Of a stretch of 49,601 nucleotides of DNA, positions 17,439 to 26,477 are shown piece by piece. Position numbers and translations under genes: made by a program. The notes beneath the pieces are model-generated. The model ran no database searches, had not been told where the DNA came from, and was given only the letters and a program-made list of their open reading frames with translations. The DNA comes from Paraglaciecola hydrolytica (GTDB lineage Bacteria > Pseudomonadota > Gammaproteobacteria > Enterobacterales > Alteromonadaceae), in contig NZ_LSNE01000006.1 of NCBI RefSeq assembly GCF_001565895.1, positions 75,803 to 125,403 of the forward strand. Reading direction: 5' to 3'. Numbering within the stretch: position 1 is the first letter of the stretch; each line of letters starts with the position of its first letter.

Positions 17439-18116
17439 ATGATCCCTTGGACGCATTTAGGCAGCGCACAAATCCCCAATAATGGCGGTGAATTAAAATT
17501 CTCCCAACGCGGTGATGAGTTTTCTATACGGTTGTCGGGTATTCGAGGTGAGTTGATGAATAGCCGTGTATATAATTCAGAAAAAGTCTTGTCTGAGTTA
17601 GGTTGTGCTCATGTGAAGTCAGTAGATAATGCGCAAGTATTAGTCGGTGGTTTGGGCATGGGGTATACCTTAGCTGCGGCACTTAAAGCGGTTAATAGCA
17701 CCTCAACGGTGACAGTGGCTGAACTCCTTCCTGAAGTCGTGACCTGGAATCAAGGTGACTTAGGAAAATGTGCCGGCAACCCATTACAAGATAGTCGTAC
17801 TAAAGTGCATGTTGGTGATGTTGCGGTATTGCTGAGTACTCAGGAGCCTACCTTTGATGCCATTTTATTGGATGTGGATAATGGCCCAGAAGGTTTAACC
17901 AAGTCAGACAATAATTGGATTTATTCCGAAGCGGGACTTAAGAGCATTTATCACACCCTTAAACCGCAAGGCATGTTGGCCATTTGGTCGGCTGGCCCAG
18001 ATTATTTATTTGAAGTACGTTTGAAAAAAGTCGGTTATAAAGTCGATACACGTATTGTGCGCGCTAGGCCAGGCAAGGGTAGTAAACACACTATTTTTCT
18101 GGCTAAAAAATCTTAG
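17439..18116 (+). CDS. Spermidine-synthase-like protein (SAM-dependent transferase fold)
   Basis: Cytosolic protein of 225 residues in the spermidine/spermine synthase superfamily. It shows the Rossmann glycine loop QVLVGGLGMGYTLAAAL near 68-84, the acidic VAELLPEVVTWN strand end and the DAILLDVDNGPEG motif near 145. It is shorter than true spermidine synthase (about 285), lacking much of the N-terminal beta domain, so polyamine synthesis is uncertain and a methyltransferase role is possible. The ATG follows CAGGTAG. It converges on the NIPSNAP gene with a hairpin over its stop codon. Confidence 0.78.
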   Translation: MIPWTHLGSAQIPNNGGELKFSQRGDEFSIRLSGIRGELMNSRVYNSEKVLSELGCAHVKSVDNAQVLVGGLGMGYTLAAALKAVNSTSTVTVAELLPEVVTWNQGDLGKCAGNPLQDSRTKVHVGDVAVLLSTQEPTFDAILLDVDNGPEGLTKSDNNWIYSEAGLKSIYHTLKPQGMLAIWSAGPDYLFEVRLKKVGYKVDTRIVRARPGKGSKHTIFLAKKS

Positions 18117-18120
18117 CCAG
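18099..18120. terminator. Hairpin across the stop of the spermidine-synthase-like gene
   Basis: CTGGCTAA (18099-18106) pairs exactly with TTAGCCAG (18113-18120) over a 6-base loop, followed by ATTTGTT. The site is between convergent genes and may stop transcription on the plus strand. The U-tract is poor. Confidence 0.4.
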
Positions 18121-18156
18121 ATTTGTTAATCTAACTATGTGTATTGTGCAAGGCGA

Positions 18157-18573
18157 TTAAAGTGGGGGGGAATAATCGGTTGCTTGCATAAACACCACAT
18201 CAATACTTTTCACCAGTTTCCCGTCTTTAATCGAAGCTTGATAAGCTTCTACCCACTGTGGATCCTTAATAAAAGTCTGCCATTTTTGTTTGGCATCTTC
18301 TTCGCTATCATGTTCGATGATATAGATTAGCGTATTACTTGCGTTTGGCTCTTGAGTGGGAGTCCAGTAAGCAATCACTTTCATGCCTAAGCGAGTAAAA
18401 ATAGCGTGAGTATGCTCGCGAAAGCGAGTTTGCAGCGCGGGTAACTTACCTTCATTAGTATGATAGGTGCGCAGTTCATAAACTTTATTCTTAATTTCAT
18501 CGGCCTGAACATTAGATAGTAAAGTTAAGCTTAAACACAGCAGCGAAGTTTTTATTAGTTGGCGCATGGGCAT
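18157..18573 (-). CDS. Exported NIPSNAP-family protein
   Basis: Protein of 138 residues with a signal peptide ending at NVQADE and a NIPSNAP (dimeric ferredoxin-like alpha/beta barrel) domain: VYELRTYHTNEGKLPALQTRF, the IAYWTPT strand, LIYIIEHDSEEDAKQKWQTF, and a C-terminal VVFMQATDYSP. The ATG at 18573 follows AGGAAAC at correct spacing. The export signal is notable because many bacterial NIPSNAP proteins are cytosolic. The biochemical role of the family is poorly known. It lies 19 bases before the stop of the next minus-strand gene upstream and is probably co-transcribed with it. Confidence 0.85.
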   Translation of the reverse strand: MPMRQLIKTSLLCLSLTLLSNVQADEIKNKVYELRTYHTNEGKLPALQTRFREHTHAIFTRLGMKVIAYWTPTQEPNASNTLIYIIEHDSEEDAKQKWQTFIKDPQWVEAYQASIKDGKLVKSIDVVFMQATDYSPPL

Positions 18574-18591
18574 TGTAGTTTCCTGTGATAA

Positions 18592-20619
18592 TTAATTGTT
18601 TAATAAACTCAGATTGATTTTAGCCACTTGGTGACCTTGGGCTGTCGCTTGGCGGTAGAGGATTTTAGCCTTGGTGAGATCTTGGCTTACACCCTGACCG
18701 TTTTCATACAGTTTACCTAAATTATTTTGTGCATCTGCATCGCCTTGTTCGGCTGCTTTTTGATACCAATAGGCGGCTTGTTGATAATCCCGTCGCGTCA
18801 CGTGGCCCTGAGCATAAAGATAAGCCAGGTTGTACTGTGCAAGACTCACACCTTGTTCGGCAGCTTGTTGATACCAATAGAGGGCCTGGGCATTATCCTG
18901 CTTGATGCCTAAAGCTTTAGAATAGCGATAAGCCAGTTCAAACTGCGCTTGAGCATGACCTTGCTCGGCAGCTTGTTGATACCACTTTGTGGCAAGCCGT
19001 TGATCTTGTTTTATGCCCTGCGCTAGGGCGTAAATCTGGCCAAGTTGATATTGGGCTAAAGCATCGTTCATTTGAGCCGCTTGCTCGTAATAATAACGGG
19101 CTTCACGATAGTTTTTTTGTTGGTAATAATTATCCTCAGCGAGCTTGAGCAGTTCAGTGAGTTTTTGAGTTTGCTGAGAATCTTTAAATAACAGAGTGAG
19201 TTTTTGTAAGGCACGCTGCCTAAAATCACCTGCGGGTTGTTGGTCAAGATAGTCTTGATAGGCCTCAACCGTTGCCAGCTTTATGGCGGTTTGCCAAGCT
19301 GTTTCATCATCGATTTTTACTTTAAGGGCCGCACTGGCTTGGATTAGGTATTGTCCATCTGGCCAGCGATTAAGGTAAATCTGATAGCTTTGCAAAGTAT
19401 TGATTTTACTGGCTTGCTGCCAGTCGTTGTCGTCTTGTTGCTGTTTGAGAACTTGCTCGGCGACTTGTTTTTGTTCTGGCGTTTGCTCTGGTTCTAATTC
19501 TGACTCTGACTCAGGCTGGTGGTTGTTCGAGTCGGGTGACACAGCGCCATTAAAGTCATCGTAAAAACGCCAATAAATGCCAGCCATTAAGATTAAACAT
19601 AAAACAACTAACCACAATAATGAGCTATTACGGCCTTGTGTGGGTTCGCTTTGTTGCGGTTTTTTTCGATAAAACAGATAAAAAACCATTAGCAGAAAAA
19701 TTACAGTAAAGGCTATATAGCGGTTTAAATAGGGCATGCCACTGCGACTTAAAACAAACAATCCCTGACTTTGCTCATAGGTGATCTCGACCTGCATGCC
19801 TTGTTCATCTAAAAAATGCGCCAACATACTGCCAAGCTCAGCGCTGGATAATTCACTAATATATTGATAGTCGCGGCTGGCGATATGGTGTAACCATTGT
19901 TGTTGGGGGGCGTATTCTCGCACCAGTGTGCTGGCCACATGAGTATCTAGTGCCTGTAAATAGTCGGCCGTATGTTGCAGTTCTTGCTGAGTAAAATTAA
20001 GCAACTGGACATCGTAGTGTTGACGGCGTGGCAGGGCTTGGAGTTTTTCGCTTAATACCGCGCCAAGTTCCTGACTTAAAAAGTGCAGTGTTTGATTGAG
20101 CCAAGCATTTTTACATTCGGCAATGCAATTTTGCTTAATATCATCGACTCGTTTAGTCACTTCAAACGCATCAAGTTGCATACCACTGGCTAAATCAAGC
20201 ACTCGGCCTGCCAAACTAAATTGCCAGATGGCCTCATTGTTTTGACGCAGTTTAAAGGCCTTAAATTGATAACGCAGCGCAAGATTGATGGTTTTACCGG
20301 CCCGTTGCACCGCTTGGCGCAGGTTTTGTGGATCTATAGAAACACAATTATTGAGTTTACAATCTGTTAGACCAAGCTCTTGCACACTATGTATATCAAA
20401 GTCTGCGGCACTTAATATCAAGGTTAAACCTTGAGTAATGCTGTGGTTGATATCGGGATAGAGGCTGAATTCGCTGGGCAACTCGCTGGTTTTATCGGCC
20501 AGGATCACGATTTGCCAACGCTCTGCACCAAAGCTTGTTGGTAAACCTAGCAATAACAAACTTACACACAGGCTAAAGCTTGTTAATGTTTTGCATAAAC
20601 AATGTGTCATTTTAGACAT
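18592..20619 (-). CDS. Sel1-repeat envelope protein with two membrane helices
   Basis: Protein of 675 residues. A signal peptide ends near SFGAE, then a region of about 280 residues is followed by two hydrophobic helices (about 301-317 and 335-350), an acidic/glutamine-rich linker, and four Sel1-like repeats (about 520-675) with the pattern ALYWYQQAAEQG. The N-terminal region up to the first membrane helix is related to the whole of the neighbouring 301-residue protein: both share an ILADKTS/ILVMAEDVS start, an aromatic-rich strand pair, a Cys-x3-Cys element and an ELGAVLSEKL/DLGAVLAEKL helix. The ATG at 20619 follows AAGGG; earlier in-frame ATG at 20655 would overlap the upstream gene. Sel1 repeats usually mediate protein contacts. 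Function unknown. Confidence 0.75.
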   Translation of the reverse strand: MSKMTHCLCKTLTSFSLCVSLLLLGLPTSFGAERWQIVILADKTSELPSEFSLYPDINHSITQGLTLILSAADFDIHSVQELGLTDCKLNNCVSIDPQNLRQAVQRAGKTINLALRYQFKAFKLRQNNEAIWQFSLAGRVLDLASGMQLDAFEVTKRVDDIKQNCIAECKNAWLNQTLHFLSQELGAVLSEKLQALPRRQHYDVQLLNFTQQELQHTADYLQALDTHVASTLVREYAPQQQWLHHIASRDYQYISELSSAELGSMLAHFLDEQGMQVEITYEQSQGLFVLSRSGMPYLNRYIAFTVIFLLMVFYLFYRKKPQQSEPTQGRNSSLLWLVVLCLILMAGIYWRFYDDFNGAVSPDSNNHQPESESELEPEQTPEQKQVAEQVLKQQQDDNDWQQASKINTLQSYQIYLNRWPDGQYLIQASAALKVKIDDETAWQTAIKLATVEAYQDYLDQQPAGDFRQRALQKLTLLFKDSQQTQKLTELLKLAEDNYYQQKNYREARYYYEQAAQMNDALAQYQLGQIYALAQGIKQDQRLATKWYQQAAEQGHAQAQFELAYRYSKALGIKQDNAQALYWYQQAAEQGVSLAQYNLAYLYAQGHVTRRDYQQAAYWYQKAAEQGDADAQNNLGKLYENGQGVSQDLTKAKILYRQATAQGHQVAKINLSLLNN

Positions 20620-20644
20620 AATGCCCTTAGGAAATAAATAAAGC

Positions 20645-21550
20645 TTACCATCCATAGTTATCAGTTTGCTGTGGCTCTCTAGCTCTGAAAGTTATGCGTT
20701 TTATCGTAAAGTTATTACCTGCAAAGTTGACGAGGGCGCGTTTATTTAGCTCTTCTAGCATCTTTTTTAAGTTGCGGTTTAACTTAGCTGTGCTGCTGCT
20801 TGAGCGATATAACAGCTCGCTACGAGTATAATGTTGTTCGGTAGGCCGTAACGAATCATAGCCAGAAAAAATCACTAAGTATTCTTCAATCTCCAGCATA
20901 TCGGCGGCACTGAAACCATCGAAAGTTAGATAGTAGTCACTTAACATTGGATTGTTAGTTGAGTGTTGTGACTGAGTATTTTCCTGCTTGGTATGTGTCA
21001 TCCACGCGAGTTTTTCAGCTAATACCGCACCCAAATCATTGGCCATAACACTGGCTTTATCGTTAAGAGTAGCTGCGAGACATTCACGACTACATTGCGC
21101 TGGCGCATTCCATGGTTTGCCACTATCGAGGTTAAATTCACCTAAAAATTTGCCACTCAGGGCATTTAACATCCGTCCATCAATGCGCGCCGAAATTTTA
21201 GTGCCGGTATCGAGTTGCAAGGAGCTAGCATAGATACGAAATACCAGCACAACATCGATGGGCGGGCGTTTAATCGAACGAGCTAGATCCAGCAGTTCGT
21301 TATCACTGCGCTGTTTATCATCAAAATTATCCAGCGTAATAATGCTTCTGTCATAGACATTAAAACCTCTGTCGTGCATTTGATTTTGCAAAGCACTCAC
21401 TACACTTTTACTCACTCGGCTACTGTGAGGCACTGTGCCTTCACTGACATCTTCTGCCATCACCAGAATATTCGGTTTATCCGCAGAATGGGCAGTAACT
21501 ATGTGGCTAAGGCTTAGTAGCAATACCAGAGTCTTAATGATTAGGTGCAT
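20645..21550 (-). CDS. Exported protein, paralogue of the adjacent Sel1 protein N-terminus
   Basis: Protein of 301 residues with a signal peptide ending near TAHSAD. The mature part begins KPNILVMAEDVSEG and contains IDVVLVFRIYASSLQLDTG, CSRECLAATLNDKASVM and DLGAVLAEKLAW, followed by a C-terminal domain of about 90 residues ending in a KRITF strand. It matches the N-terminal region of the next gene in order and length. The ATG follows AAGGAA. I do not recognise a named family; the strand pattern faintly recalls CsgG/LpoB-type periplasmic folds, but this is weak. It is likely in an operon with the Sel1 protein and the NIPSNAP protein. Confidence 0.7.
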   Translation of the reverse strand: MHLIIKTLVLLLSLSHIVTAHSADKPNILVMAEDVSEGTVPHSSRVSKSVVSALQNQMHDRGFNVYDRSIITLDNFDDKQRSDNELLDLARSIKRPPIDVVLVFRIYASSLQLDTGTKISARIDGRMLNALSGKFLGEFNLDSGKPWNAPAQCSRECLAATLNDKASVMANDLGAVLAEKLAWMTHTKQENTQSQHSTNNPMLSDYYLTFDGFSAADMLEIEEYLVIFSGYDSLRPTEQHYTRSELLYRSSSSTAKLNRNLKKMLEELNKRALVNFAGNNFTIKRITFRAREPQQTDNYGW

Positions 21551-21734
21551 GGAATTTCCTTGCTTCTTTGGGGATCAAAGGCTTCTATCATGACTATGCA
21601 AACATTTGGGCATTTATTGGCACATGTTGGATTAGTTATTGTATTAAGCAGATGGCTTGCCAGATTGACAAAAAAGGATGGAGATTACAAATAAATCAAT
21701 AAGGTATGTCGTTGTAAAAACGAGCTGGAAGAAG

Positions 21735-21763
21735 TGGATCATCTGTTTAATGCAGATGATCCA
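21735..21763. terminator. Perfect 11-bp-stem hairpin downstream of the GMC gene
   Basis: TGGATCATCTG (21735-21745) pairs exactly with CAGATGATCCA (21753-21763) across a 7-base loop. It lies 55 bases beyond the stop of the GMC oxidoreductase gene (read on the minus strand). The T-rich run on the minus strand comes only about 15 bases later, so it is either an imperfect terminator or an operator-like dyad. Confidence 0.45.
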
Positions 21764-21817
21764 AGTCAAAACAAAAGGTTGAAGCAGAGCTAGCTAATTA
21801 CCTTGTTGAGTGACAGC

Positions 21818-23545
21818 CTATAATCTGCCTGCCGCTTGTTCTTTTAGCGCGTAATCCACAGCTCTTGCGGTAAATGCCATAAAACTTAAGCTTGGGTTTT
21901 GTGGTGCCGTGGAGCAAAAGCTGGCACCGTCGGTAACAAACAGGTTAGGAATATTATGACTTTGGTTAAAACTATTAAGCACTGAGGTTTTAGGATCGCG
22001 CCCCATACGTGCAGTGCCTACTTCATGAATCGCCAATCCGGGTGGTTTATCGCTAGTTTTAGCGCTGATATTGGTCACACCTACCGCCTCTAACATGACA
22101 GTCATTTGCTCTTTGGCGTCTTCCATCATCAGTTTTTCATTTTCTGAATACTCACAATGAATGTCGAGTTGTGGCATGCCCCATTTGTCTTTGAGGGTGG
22201 GATGTAAAGCCACGTGGTTTTCAAAACGCGGTAACATTTCACCCATGGCATACAGACCAAACTTCCACTTACCTGCTTGCTTAAGTTTGTTTTTAAAATC
22301 CACCCCTATGCCATCTTGATATTGGCTACTTTGCCAGTTTTCACGATAAGCACTGCCACCCAACATGTAACCTCTTAAAAATTTACGTTTAGCATCGGGT
22401 TGATAATAAAAGTTGGGGACTAAAATACCGGTTGGGCGGCGACCTCTATCAATTTCGTCTTCAAAACCTTCCACATCACCACCGGCATTGGCATTGTAAT
22501 TGTGATCCATCAAATAATGGCCCAGTACACCACTGCTGTTGGCTAAACCCTTAGGTTGAGTTTTAGTTGCGCTATTTAAGAGAATTTGTGTTGAGCCAAG
22601 AGTTGAAGCACATAAAAACACCACTTTGGCAAAATATTCACGTTGGCTTAAGTCATTGTTATCAATCACTCGTACACCAACCACCCGATTTTTTTGCTCA
22701 TCATAGATCAAGCTATGCACCACACTATCAGGCGCAATATGTAATAAACCGGTTTTTGCAGCCGCGGGTAGGGTAGAGCTTTGAGTCGAGAAGTAGGCGC
22801 CAAAAGAGCAACCAGCCTGACATTCATTACGCGCCTGACATTGCACTCGTCCTTGGGAATAATGTAATTCTGTGGGTTTAGTTAAATGGGCAGCACGGCC
22901 CATGATCAGATTACGCTTGGGAAACAAGGCTTCTAATTTAGCCTTAATCGCCTTTTCAGGTGAATTCATTTCAAAGGGCGGTAAAAAATCACTGTTAGGC
23001 AGCTGTGGCAAATTGTCCGCGTTGCCACTTATGCCGGCATGTTTTTCAACATAAGAATACCAATCAGCAATATCTTGATAGCGCACGGGCCAATCATTGC
23101 CATAACCATCAAGTGAATTGGCTGCAAAATCATAATCACTAAAACGATAAGATTGACGATGCCACAGTAAGGATTTGCCACCCAATTGGTTAGCGCGGAT
23201 CCAACTAAAGGGTTTATCTTTTGGGGTGTTGTAAGGCAGATCACGATCATTGCCAAAAAAGTGTTTAGTGGCGTCTTTAAAGGCATAACATTGTTGCTGG
23301 ATTTTATACTGTTGCTCAAGCAAGAGGTTATCAACACGAGTGCGGTATTCTTGCTGCCACGGCGCTTTGTTTTCACCGATATAGTCTTTTCGATGCTCAA
23401 CAATGCGACCGCGTTCGATCATGAGAGTTTTTTGGCCTTTTTCGCACAGCTCTTTGGCCGCCCAGCCGCCTGCAACCCCTGAACCCACGACGATGGCGTC
23501 GTAAATTTCTTGGCTTTCTTTTATATACATCTGTTCATTTTGCAT
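21818..23545 (-). CDS. GMC-family oxidoreductase, gluconate 2-dehydrogenase large-subunit-like
   Basis: Flavoprotein of 575 residues that would oxidise a sugar or alcohol and pass electrons to a membrane carrier. The FAD-binding loop AIVVGSGVAGGWAAKELC is at about 15-33, the family motif NQLGGKSLLWHRQSYR follows, and the C-terminal part has HEVGTARMGRDPKTS with the catalytic His and the FVTDGASFCSTAPQNPSLS closing motif. The ATG at 23545 follows GAAGAAA; a longer open frame to 23614 lacks support. The gene directly follows a gluconate 2-dehydrogenase subunit-3-like gene, its normal partner. The cytochrome c subunit of classical enzymes is absent here. No signal peptide is present; export with the Tat partner is likely from family knowledge. 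Confidence 0.9.
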   Translation of the reverse strand: MQNEQMYIKESQEIYDAIVVGSGVAGGWAAKELCEKGQKTLMIERGRIVEHRKDYIGENKAPWQQEYRTRVDNLLLEQQYKIQQQCYAFKDATKHFFGNDRDLPYNTPKDKPFSWIRANQLGGKSLLWHRQSYRFSDYDFAANSLDGYGNDWPVRYQDIADWYSYVEKHAGISGNADNLPQLPNSDFLPPFEMNSPEKAIKAKLEALFPKRNLIMGRAAHLTKPTELHYSQGRVQCQARNECQAGCSFGAYFSTQSSTLPAAAKTGLLHIAPDSVVHSLIYDEQKNRVVGVRVIDNNDLSQREYFAKVVFLCASTLGSTQILLNSATKTQPKGLANSSGVLGHYLMDHNYNANAGGDVEGFEDEIDRGRRPTGILVPNFYYQPDAKRKFLRGYMLGGSAYRENWQSSQYQDGIGVDFKNKLKQAGKWKFGLYAMGEMLPRFENHVALHPTLKDKWGMPQLDIHCEYSENEKLMMEDAKEQMTVMLEAVGVTNISAKTSDKPPGLAIHEVGTARMGRDPKTSVLNSFNQSHNIPNLFVTDGASFCSTAPQNPSLSFMAFTARAVDYALKEQAAGRL

Positions 23546-23586
23546 GTTTGATTTCTTCACTTTTATAAATTTCAGACAAGTTTGAT

Positions 23587-24222
23587 TTAGTAATACAAAC
23601 CCATCGAGCCCCAATCCGCATCGCTCTTTTTATAAGGTATTGAGCCCTTATAACCGCCAGGCACTGCCAAGTATCTTAATTCTTGCGAGGCGCCTACTTC
23701 AGAGGTGTAATAACCAAAACAGATGAGGCTTTTAAGAAATTTAAAATCACCGCGATATTGTTGTTTAAAACTCTGGCCACCCATTTCTATTTGGGTGAGT
23801 AGCTCAACTTGTTGCGTAGCAGTTAAGGCTGCAAATTGATGCTGATATTGTGCATTGGATTCTTTGTCTATATTGCTCAGCAGAGTCACAACCTTTTGTT
23901 GCTCTGCCGTTGTATGACAATGAAATAATTGATTATCGATAAAGCCATGCACATCCACTTCGGCTGCACCCAGCGTTTCGGTTTTAGGTATGACCTGAGC
24001 ACAAATTGCTTTTAACTGAATTAACTGAGCTTGCGACAATAATTTGCCTGCTTTACTGGTGCTATCTTGTTGTGGTGTATAGGCCATCGCCACTGAAATC
24101 GCATTGCCGCCTAATAACGAAGTAGCAGTACCAACCCCAACCAGTAGGCCAATTTTGTTGAGAAAGTCTCGACGGGATTTATTGTGAGTTTGAGGAGATT
24201 TATCCCCTTGATTATGCGACAT
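23587..24222 (-). CDS. Gluconate 2-dehydrogenase subunit 3-like protein, Tat-exported
   Basis: Protein of 211 residues with a twin-arginine signal (SRRDFLNKIGLLVGVG) near residues 16-31 and a cleavage region near SVAMAYT. The mature domain matches the small gamma subunit of gluconate 2-dehydrogenase: LIQLKAICAQVIPKTETLGA and a conserved LRYLAVPGGYKGSIPY end. It would escort the GMC flavoprotein through the Tat pathway. The ATG at 24222 follows GAGTG; the upstream GTG at 24231 is less likely. The next gene, the GMC oxidoreductase, starts 42 bases after its stop, so the two are co-transcribed. Confidence 0.85.
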   Translation of the reverse strand: MSHNQGDKSPQTHNKSRRDFLNKIGLLVGVGTATSLLGGNAISVAMAYTPQQDSTSKAGKLLSQAQLIQLKAICAQVIPKTETLGAAEVDVHGFIDNQLFHCHTTAEQQKVVTLLSNIDKESNAQYQHQFAALTATQQVELLTQIEMGGQSFKQQYRGDFKFLKSLICFGYYTSEVGASQELRYLAVPGGYKGSIPYKKSDADWGSMGLYY

Positions 24223-24231
24223 ATTATTCAC

Positions 24232-24593
24232 TCTACGATTTACTTAACTATTAACTAACTACTAAAAATAGGGCATCGAAAACTAATAAACATAAAACGC
24301 TTTCATCGATGACACTACAACCTGGCAATCATTTTTTTTAGACTCGGTTTAGCCAAAACCTCTATTTTCAAGGGGATTAGGCCTTGGTCAGTTTTATTGT
24401 TTTTAATTACTACCCATTAGTTACCACGATACGCAATTTTACTTTTAAGTAAAGCGCGCCTGTATTGGCTGTATTGACCTAACATGGTCAGGGTAGGGAC
24501 TGTCTGGATGCCGGTGTTGTTTAGCTCCTCTGGTTTTGCAGCATTGCTAATACGTTCTTCCAATAGCAAAAATAATTTGAGATGAACCATAAA
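24232..24593. other. Intergenic region, no clear gene
   Basis: This 362-base stretch holds the promoter side of the dehydrogenase operon. A minus-strand frame of 67 codons (24417-24620) is open, but it has no recognisable motif, lacks a convincing ribosome-binding site and is not called. A run of eight T lies near 24340. Confidence 0.4.
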
Positions 24594-24768
24594 ATGCAAT
24601 ATCGAAAAAAGATCCGCCATCTTGCCTATCTGTTTAGCCTGCTAGCCTTTGCACCTTGTGTATTCGCGGCTCCTAAATCTGCAAACGTGAGCTTTGTATA
24701 GGATACAAAATCAAAGTATTGAAGGCAGCTGCCGCTTAGAGTTTCAGGTAATAGATGAGAGACTTTAG
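24594..24768 (+). pseudogene. Decayed small exported-protein gene (signal peptide plus frameshift)
   Basis: The plus strand opens with an ATG at 24594 and encodes a textbook signal peptide (MQYRKKIRHLAYLFSLLAFA, then PCVFA) but stops after 35 codons at 24699. In the +1 frame the sequence continues with RIQNQSIEGSCRLEFQVIDE up to a stop at 24766. The IEG-x-x-x-LEF pattern faintly resembles the TonB C-terminal domain. This looks like a gene remnant broken by a frameshift and truncated. The TonB link is a guess. Confidence 0.35.
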
Positions 24769-24875
24769 GACTTTTTTATGATGTCTGATACTTACCACTG
24801 GTTGTTTAAAAAGAAATAATTAAATCAGAGACGATTAATTATCCTTTTTACCAAAAAAAATAATCCATGTGAGGT

Positions 24876-26477
24876 TTAGAATTGGTAGTTAAAACCTAGT
24901 GTTATGCGTTTATCTGTAATGTCTCCAACTTCAGATTGGCGGTCGAGATATCGAAATGCTAGATCTAATTTAGCGTTTTCACTTAGGGCTCTATTAGCTG
25001 AAAAATTGGCCGATATTGTATCAATATAATCTATTGATTCATTGGCTTCTTTGCGTAAAAAGTTAAATCCGATCCCTAAATTTGTTCTTTTACTTAACTG
25101 ATAATTACTCGACAGGCTGGCACTTTTAGCTATTTGCGATCTGTCTGTTTCTAGATAGTCGGTTTCACGATAACTTAAGCCAAGTGAGATTTTTAATTTT
25201 CGTTTGCTATAACCTAAAGCATAACGTGCGGATTTTGACAGAATGACTTCATTCGTAATATCGACAGATATATCGTTATAACTTCTAAACTCTTCGCCGG
25301 GTTGTAATACATAGTCCAAGCCCTCAGGCTGAAAACAATCTATTAAATCAGTGGAGCCTATAATACAAACAAAAATACCTAGGGATTCTGTTTCAAAATT
25401 CAAACGTGAAAAAGTAGTAACATCTTCAGAGTAAGATAAGCTGCTTTTGAAATTTTTTAAGTTATGTTTGGCATTGAGTGAATAAGCGTCACCATAGAAA
25501 CGTTTACCGTAATTTAAACTTATTGATGTTCTTTGACTGAAAGCCCAATTTAAATCTACACCAACATAATTTGTTGTATTATTTTCTTCTTTGAGGCGGT
25601 TATATGTAATTTGAACTCTTCGATTGTCTGAATTCGAAAGCTCAATACCCGCTCCGTAACTCTGAGTGTCTATATCACTTCGTCCTAGACCATCAACGCG
25701 GTCAAGATCATAATTAGTTTGGTTGCCGAGGACGACAAGATTGAATTGTTTGAAGAGATTAAAATGAATATTACCGTTGAGACTATCTGATTTAAAGTTG
25801 CTATAGCCTGTTCTTGTGGTATCAGTATATTGACCGCTAAAATCAAAAGTCACTAAACGCAGCTCTTTTCCGCTGCGTAAACGCGAAAAAAAACTGACAT
25901 TCTCTGAATCAAGACCATTAAAATTCTCGTCAATGGATTTATCTGTTGATAAATTTGAGTATGTTGAAGACATGTCAAGGCCAATATATGAGGCGTTTGG
26001 GGTAAAATAATCTAAGCTGGCACCATATTGTTGTACTTGGCTTAAATCACCAGCAGATAATATTTTATCGCTGAAATCATTTTGTGATTGGCTGCTGGCT
26101 CTGTAATTCTGAGCGCCAAAAATACTGAGTCTTAATGCATTTTCGATTAAATTAATGCTGGAATTGAGTTTAACATCAGTATAGTTTTTATCTGCGCCTT
26201 CTTCATCATAACTTTGTTCAACTATTGTGTGGGCAATATTCACGGCAAAATCAATTTTTTTACTGTCGTAAATGCCAGTAAGATTGGGTTCAAGTACTAA
26301 AGCTTCTGTTTGCTCTTTTGGCAGTTCATCTCGTTGAGTTTGGTAAAAATAGGCAGTTGATTTCACCCCAGATTTTAAATTCAAATCACCTGCCGAGGAA
26401 AAAAAGGTTGTGAATCCCAAACCAACAAAATAAAAAAATTTAGACTTTCTATTTGAAACTGCGTCTTTACACCACAC
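24876..26477 (-). CDS. Outer-membrane beta-barrel protein of the XrtA exopolysaccharide system (TIGR03016-like)
   Basis: Protein of 533 residues. After a short hydrophobic N-terminal segment (FFYFVGLGFTTFFSSAG) come many alternating beta strands and a terminal aromatic residue in ITLGFNYQF, the outer-membrane barrel insertion signal. Its position directly after the Wza, Wzz and CpsD genes matches the PEP-CTERM system-associated barrel of the TIGR03016 type, thought to help polysaccharide leave the outer membrane. It starts with GTG at 26477, overlapping the previous stop by one base, with GGGGAG at good spacing. It is last in the export operon. Confidence 0.82.
   Translation of the reverse strand: MWCKDAVSNRKSKFFYFVGLGFTTFFSSAGDLNLKSGVKSTAYFYQTQRDELPKEQTEALVLEPNLTGIYDSKKIDFAVNIAHTIVEQSYDEEGADKNYTDVKLNSSINLIENALRLSIFGAQNYRASSQSQNDFSDKILSAGDLSQVQQYGASLDYFTPNASYIGLDMSSTYSNLSTDKSIDENFNGLDSENVSFFSRLRSGKELRLVTFDFSGQYTDTTRTGYSNFKSDSLNGNIHFNLFKQFNLVVLGNQTNYDLDRVDGLGRSDIDTQSYGAGIELSNSDNRRVQITYNRLKEENNTTNYVGVDLNWAFSQRTSISLNYGKRFYGDAYSLNAKHNLKNFKSSLSYSEDVTTFSRLNFETESLGIFVCIIGSTDLIDCFQPEGLDYVLQPGEEFRSYNDISVDITNEVILSKSARYALGYSKRKLKISLGLSYRETDYLETDRSQIAKSASLSSNYQLSKRTNLGIGFNFLRKEANESIDYIDTISANFSANRALSENAKLDLAFRYLDRQSEVGDITDKRITLGFNYQF

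Noticed and set aside
24417-24620. 67-codon minus-strand frame upstream of the export operon region
   Set aside because: No recognisable motif or convincing ribosome-binding site, and it overlaps the plus-strand signal peptide remnant.
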